DNA of 9,323 nucleotides from Halovivax sp. (GTDB lineage Archaea > Halobacteriota > Halobacteria > Halobacteriales > Natrialbaceae): NCBI GenBank assembly GCA_007119345.1, contig SKPV01000083.1, positions 1 through 9,323 on the forward strand. Reading direction: 5' to 3'. A program made the translations under genes and the position numbers. The notes below the pieces were generated by a model. It worked only from the letters and a program-made list of their open reading frames with translations, was not told the DNA's origin and made no database searches. Every line of letters starts with the position of its first letter. The first letter of the stretch is position 1. Positions 6,482 through 9,323 of the stretch are shown here, piece after piece.

Positions 6482-6640
6482 CTACACCAACAGCACGGAG
6501 TTCTCGAGGGATTTATCAATACACCGATTTGACTTGCGACACCGTCACCGTCGATCAGGCGGGGTCGAACGACAACGGAAGCGTCATCGCCGAGCGGAGT
6601 TCGATTAACTCTCCGAAGGCGTGCGGTTCACGACGGTACC
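6482..6640 (-). pseudogene. Decayed 3' end of a 2-oxoacid dehydrogenase E2 gene
   Basis: This stretch matches the last ~50 codons of the intact E2 gene at 8404 in the same orientation. CCGTCGATCAGGCGG is identical at 6548-6562 and 8477-8491, and GGTCGAACGACA follows in both, after one base missing here. Read on the minus strand in shifting frames it gives LIELRSAMTLPLSFD, RLIDG-DG and LENSVLLV-stop, against VIEPRHVMTLSLSFDH, RLIDGADG and LENPELLLLE-stop in E2. The missing base falls in the catalytic histidine codon of HRLIDG. Other indels lie near 6510-6540 and 6605-6620. No further similarity is clear upstream of 6640, so only the end of the gene is present. Confidence 0.85.
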
Positions 6641-6731
6641 AAGACGCCTACGTTTCGATGAACAGAACGACCAATGTCTGCGCGCCACGCCGGCATGCAA
6701 CCCTCGGTGTCCACAGGTGAACGAATCGAAG

Positions 6732-6896
6732 TTAGATCTCTCTTGGGATTTCCATATCTATAATATAATCGATACCGAGCCCGAGAAGTGACAGGAAAAA
6801 TCCAAAATAGATGAGACCGAAGTGAGGTTCACCATCAAATATCACCCCTACGAGCGACACTTGCATTCCGAGCAGCACTAGTTTTATCCCTAACAT
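6732..6896 (-). CDS. 54-residue membrane microprotein, family not recognised
   Basis: ATG at 6896 opens a 54-codon frame ending with TAA at 6732-6734. The product has two hydrophobic segments, about residues 2-20 (LGIKLVLLGMQVSLVGVIF) and 27-46 (GLIYFGFFLSLLGLGIDYII), joined by the short polar turn DGEPH and followed by an acidic tail DMEIPREI. Such a hydrophobic, well-formed hairpin is unlikely to arise by chance. GATTTATC on the minus strand (6921-6928) is centred about 28 bp before the ATG, supporting a leaderless transcript and this start. It lies 162 bp downstream of the Tat-protein gene on the same strand, in the AT-rich island. I do not recognise the family. A partner or immunity role for the secreted neighbour is speculation. 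Confidence 0.7.
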   Translation of the reverse strand: MLGIKLVLLGMQVSLVGVIFDGEPHFGLIYFGFFLSLLGLGIDYIIDMEIPREI

Positions 6897-6920
6897 AGGA
6901 ATGACCTGAATTTTACACCC

Positions 6921-6928
6921 GATAAATC
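6921..6928 (-). promoter_or_regulatory. TATA box of the membrane microprotein gene
   Basis: Minus-strand GATTTATC, centred about 28 bp before the ATG at 6896. A second AT run, TAAAATTC at 6908-6915, is too close to the start to serve as the box. In this AT-rich DNA the match is less telling than elsewhere. Confidence 0.45.
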
Positions 6929-7058
6929 AATTGGTAGCCGTTCCGGTTAGTGAGTCCCCTCCCCCCAGGCCGAAAATGACAAAAGTTCAATTACTGTAGA
7001 TCTGATTCTAAAGAAATGATGAGTTCTATTTTACTTGGAGTGGGTGAACCTTCTTTCC

Positions 7059-8225
7059 TTATCCGCCACAATAGTGGCCAAGGGTGTCTTTCACAACAGT
7101 GCCGCGCGGGGTCCGGTTCCAGTAAGGGAGTAGTCTATACGGGCGGACCGGTCTGTCCCACGTCGGATCGACGGTAATCTCCACGATCTTTTTCCCACCG
7201 AAACAGGATCCTGCTCTCTCCCCGGCGCTGTACGACTGGAATTGGGCGATGGTACGACCCGCAACTGTCGCCGGCTTTAGCCGCACCCGATGTGCCGCTA
7301 TTCCAGTACTCGTATCAGAGGTCTCTGCGAGAGTGTTCGCACTCTCGCTGTAGGAGTAGTTCGCGCCCACTGAATCGTTCGTGACCGCCCCGCCGAACGT
7401 CACAGTGGTGCCGTCGGCGATCTCGTTCTGCGGTGCGACGTCGTCCGCTCCGACGTTTCTGCCATCTCCCCAATCGACCTCGATTTCGCAATTCCTGTTC
7501 CGGTACTCCGGTCGACCTGTCGTACAATACTCGTCGTTATTTCGGTTCTTACAGAGGTTGTACCCCGAGTTCATTTTGGCCCCCGCTCGAACGGCGTACT
7601 GATCGCTTTCGCCGGGGATACTCCGGACTTCATGCATTCGTTTCACGTTTCCGTAATGAGCCTGTTCGGACCAGATCGACACGTCCGAGCCACCGCCGAG
7701 TCGCTGCAACTCGTCGAAATCGTGATCCGCGCCGCTATTAGTAACGGATCGACGGTCCCGGTTTTCCAGTTTCGTTATCGTCTCTTCCAACAACTCGTCC
7801 GCCTTGGATGCGGTGGCAGTTTCGTCGAGTCCGGACGTTCCGATCCCGGTATTGTCCGCACCGATCGGTTTCACGCGCTCGACGTAATTTTCCGCCACCG
7901 AACCGTCGGCGTCGATAACGAGATTATAGGCGACGAGATCGACGTGACCCGGGAGGGAATCCAACTCCTTGAGTCCGTACTCGCCGAGATCGCCACCTGC
8001 GTTGACGAACGAGGACAGTTCGTTGGCGCGCGACTTGTCGAGCTCCTCGATCGAGAGCGGATCTCGGTACGATCCGCGAAGCTTCAGGACGGTAATGTCG
8101 TCGGGCTGGGCCGATACGTGTCCGAGGACCGCTCCCGAAGCGATCGCCGCCGAGGTGCCGAGGACGGTACGCCGTGAAATGGATCTACACCACCCTTCCT
8201 TCTGAGGGGCATCTCCTGTTGGCAT
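7059..8225 (-). CDS. Tat-exported protein of unknown function
   Basis: The 388-residue product begins with a twin-arginine signal, SISRRTVLGTSAAIASGAVL (15-34), and a likely cleavage site after VSA (37-39), so it should be secreted or surface-associated. After the signal there is an N-terminal part (42-150) with predicted helices, and a C-terminal part (190-388) rich in Gly, Asn, Thr and aromatic residues that looks beta-rich, with cysteines at 225, 234, 246, 341 and 386 that could pair outside the cell. I recognise no catalytic motif or family. An ATG at 8246 would add seven residues, but a TATA box lies directly before it; the start at 8225 fits the box at the normal distance, so I prefer it. 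Base composition is clearly lower in GC than the flanking metabolic genes, pointing to horizontal acquisition. Confidence 0.85.
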   Translation of the reverse strand: MPTGDAPQKEGWCRSISRRTVLGTSAAIASGAVLGHVSAQPDDITVLKLRGSYRDPLSIEELDKSRANELSSFVNAGGDLGEYGLKELDSLPGHVDLVAYNLVIDADGSVAENYVERVKPIGADNTGIGTSGLDETATASKADELLEETITKLENRDRRSVTNSGADHDFDELQRLGGGSDVSIWSEQAHYGNVKRMHEVRSIPGESDQYAVRAGAKMNSGYNLCKNRNNDEYCTTGRPEYRNRNCEIEVDWGDGRNVGADDVAPQNEIADGTTVTFGGAVTNDSVGANYSYSESANTLAETSDTSTGIAAHRVRLKPATVAGRTIAQFQSYSAGERAGSCFGGKKIVEITVDPTWDRPVRPYRLLPYWNRTPRGTVVKDTLGHYCGG

Positions 8226-8250
8226 TGCAACCAGTCGTGGTCCCATAATT

Positions 8251-8258
8251 ATATTTAG
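8251..8258 (-). promoter_or_regulatory. TATA box of the Tat-protein gene
   Basis: Minus-strand CTAAATAT is centred near 8254. Transcription would begin near 8228, just before the ATG at 8225 and inside the codons following the ATG at 8246. The box therefore decides the start of this gene. Confidence 0.65.
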
Positions 8259-8403
8259 ACGTCCGGGATATTCGGCAAATATTTGCAGAGCGGTGCAATC
8301 ACGCGGATCGGCGGATGGTCGTGATCGTCAGATGCCGAACTGAAGCGCGTGAGGAGGGATCGACCTGCACTTCGACCGGATCAAAGAGGAACGCAGCCGG
8401 AAT

Positions 8404-9323
8404 TCACTCCAGCAACAGCAACTCGGGATTCTCGAGGTACTGCATGACCTCGTTCGCGAACCGGGCGCCGTCGGCGCCGTCGATCAGGCGGTGGTCGAAC
8501 GACAGCGAGAGGGTCATCACGTGGCGCGGCTCGATGACGTCCTCGCCGTCGCGCTCGACGACGCGCGGTTTCTTCTTGATTTCGCCGACCGCGAGGATGC
8601 CCGACTCGGGGTAGTTGAGGATCGGCGTGGCGTACTCGCCGCCGATGCCGCCGATGTTGGTGATCGTGAACGTCGAACCCCGGAGCTCGTCGGGGCTGAT
8701 GGTCCGCTCGCGGGCCTTCTGGACCAGCTCGTTCATCTCCGAGGAGAGCTGGAGCATCCCCTTCCGGTCGGCGTCCTCGACGACGGGCACCATCAGCCCG
8801 ACGTCGGTCGCGGTGGCGACGCCGATGTTGTGGTAGTTGCGGTAGACGATCTCCTCGTTGTCGTCGTCGATCACCGCGTTCATCTCCGGGAACTCCTCGA
8901 GGGCGGCGACGACCGCCTTCATGATGAACGGCATGTAGGTGAGCCGGATGCCGCGCTCCTCGGCGACGGGCTTGAGCCGCTCGCGGGTCTCGACGAGTTC
9001 GGTGACGTCGACCTCGTCGTGGTGGGTGACGTGCGGGGCCGTGAACTTCGAGCGGACCATCGCGTCGGCGATGGTCTTCCGGACGCCCGTGAACGGTTCG
9101 CGGCGCTCGCGCTGGCCGGTCTCGCCGGCCGCCAGGGCCTCGGCGTCGGCCTCCTGGGCCCGCCGCTGGGCCTCGGCGTACTCGCGGACCGCCTCCGGCG
9201 TCACGAACGGTTCGCCGTCGCGCTCCTCGGTCGCCGGGACGGCGTTCAGGTCGACGCCCTCCTCCTCGGCGAGCTTGCGGGTCGCGGGCGCGGCCAGCGT
9301 GCGCTCGCGGTCGGCGGATTCGA
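8404..9323 (-). CDS. pdhC: 2-oxoacid dehydrogenase E2 (dihydrolipoyl acyltransferase), C-terminal part
   Basis: The gene runs off the right edge; 306 residues are visible and the lipoyl domain lies outside. The visible part starts with a peripheral subunit-binding domain (LAAPATRKLAEEEGVDL, about residues 9-25), which docks E1 and E3, followed by a charged Ala/Gln/Glu linker. The catalytic acyltransferase domain runs from about residue 60 (TGVRKTIADAMVRS) to the end, with the active-site motif DHRLIDGADG and the C-terminal LENPELLLLE. The frame is open to the window edge, so a start within the window is not needed. It transfers acyl groups from lipoate to CoA. In haloarchaea pyruvate is mainly oxidised by a ferredoxin enzyme, so the true 2-oxoacid of this complex is uncertain; pdhC is a conventional name. 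E1 genes probably lie just beyond the edge. Confidence 0.94.
   Translation of the reverse strand, partial: ESADRERTLAAPATRKLAEEEGVDLNAVPATEERDGEPFVTPEAVREYAEAQRRAQEADAEALAAGETGQRERREPFTGVRKTIADAMVRSKFTAPHVTHHDEVDVTELVETRERLKPVAEERGIRLTYMPFIMKAVVAALEEFPEMNAVIDDDNEEIVYRNYHNIGVATATDVGLMVPVVEDADRKGMLQLSSEMNELVQKARERTISPDELRGSTFTITNIGGIGGEYATPILNYPESGILAVGEIKKKPRVVERDGEDVIEPRHVMTLSLSFDHRLIDGADGARFANEVMQYLENPELLLLE

Larger units (their letters stand above)
6641..8403. mobile_element. AT-rich island between intact and decayed E2 ends
   Basis: Hand counts give about 37-42% GC over 6721-6840 and about 50% in a sample of the Tat-protein gene (7501-7560), against about 72% in the E2 gene (8461-8520). 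The island contains two minus-strand genes with their own TATA boxes and no metabolic function I recognise. It is bounded on one side by the intact E2 stop and on the other by a degraded copy of the same end. This suggests acquisition by insertion at, or recombination with, the E2 3' end. No integrase, transposase, terminal inverted repeat or clean target duplication is seen, so its mobility is inferred. Confidence 0.45.

Noticed and set aside
7018..7200. Short plus-strand frame beginning ATGATGAGTTC
   Set aside because: It runs antisense into the intact Tat-protein gene and has no recognisable features beyond its first residues.
1..9323. CRISPR array, toxin-antitoxin pair or transposase
   Set aside because: No regularly spaced repeat series, no recognisable toxin or antitoxin fold, and no transposase or integrase motif was found on either strand.

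Overview
The window looks like chromosomal DNA of a halophilic archaeon (class Halobacteria). Coding DNA is GC-rich, most of the intact proteins are strongly acidic, two are preceded by twin-arginine signal peptides, and several genes have a TATA-like box about 25-28 bp before the start codon, as expected for leaderless haloarchaeal transcripts. I cannot name a genus.

Left part (1-3237): positions 1-941 hold no convincing gene. Then come a 47-residue YHS-domain metal-binding protein (942-1085, +), a winged-helix regulator (1214-1591, +) overlapping by ATGA a three-helix membrane protein (1588-1881, +), and a convergent two-domain multicopper oxidase lipoprotein (1923-3062, -). The oxidase carries complete copper-ligand motifs, including type 1 copper ligands, in both cupredoxin domains. 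The regulator and oxidase promoters share the 12-mer CTATATCGCGGG at the TATA box. I read this group as a copper or redox-stress cassette; that is inference.

Right part (3238-9323), all on the minus strand: the end of a 2-oxoacid dehydrogenase E2 gene (8404-9323, cut by the window edge), an AT-rich island (about 6641-8403), threonine ammonia-lyase (4887-6107) and dihydrolipoyl dehydrogenase E3 (3238-4746). Deaminase and complex could work in series, threonine to 2-oxobutyrate to propionyl-CoA, but gene order is the only evidence. The E3 gene has its own promoter with a perfect 8-bp inverted repeat at the BRE position, and an in-frame low-complexity insertion containing a palindrome.

The island separating E2 from the rest is the most unusual part. 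Its GC falls to about 40% at the left and about 50% inside its larger gene, against about 70% in the flanking genes. It carries a Tat-exported protein of unknown family (7059-8225) and a 54-residue two-helix membrane microprotein (6732-6896), each with its own TATA box. At its left edge (6482-6640) lies a decayed copy of the last ~50 codons of the E2 gene, same strand, with frameshifts and a lost catalytic histidine codon. The intact E2 end lies at the other side. This duplicated-end arrangement suggests insertion at, or duplication of, the E2 3' end. No integrase or transposase is visible.
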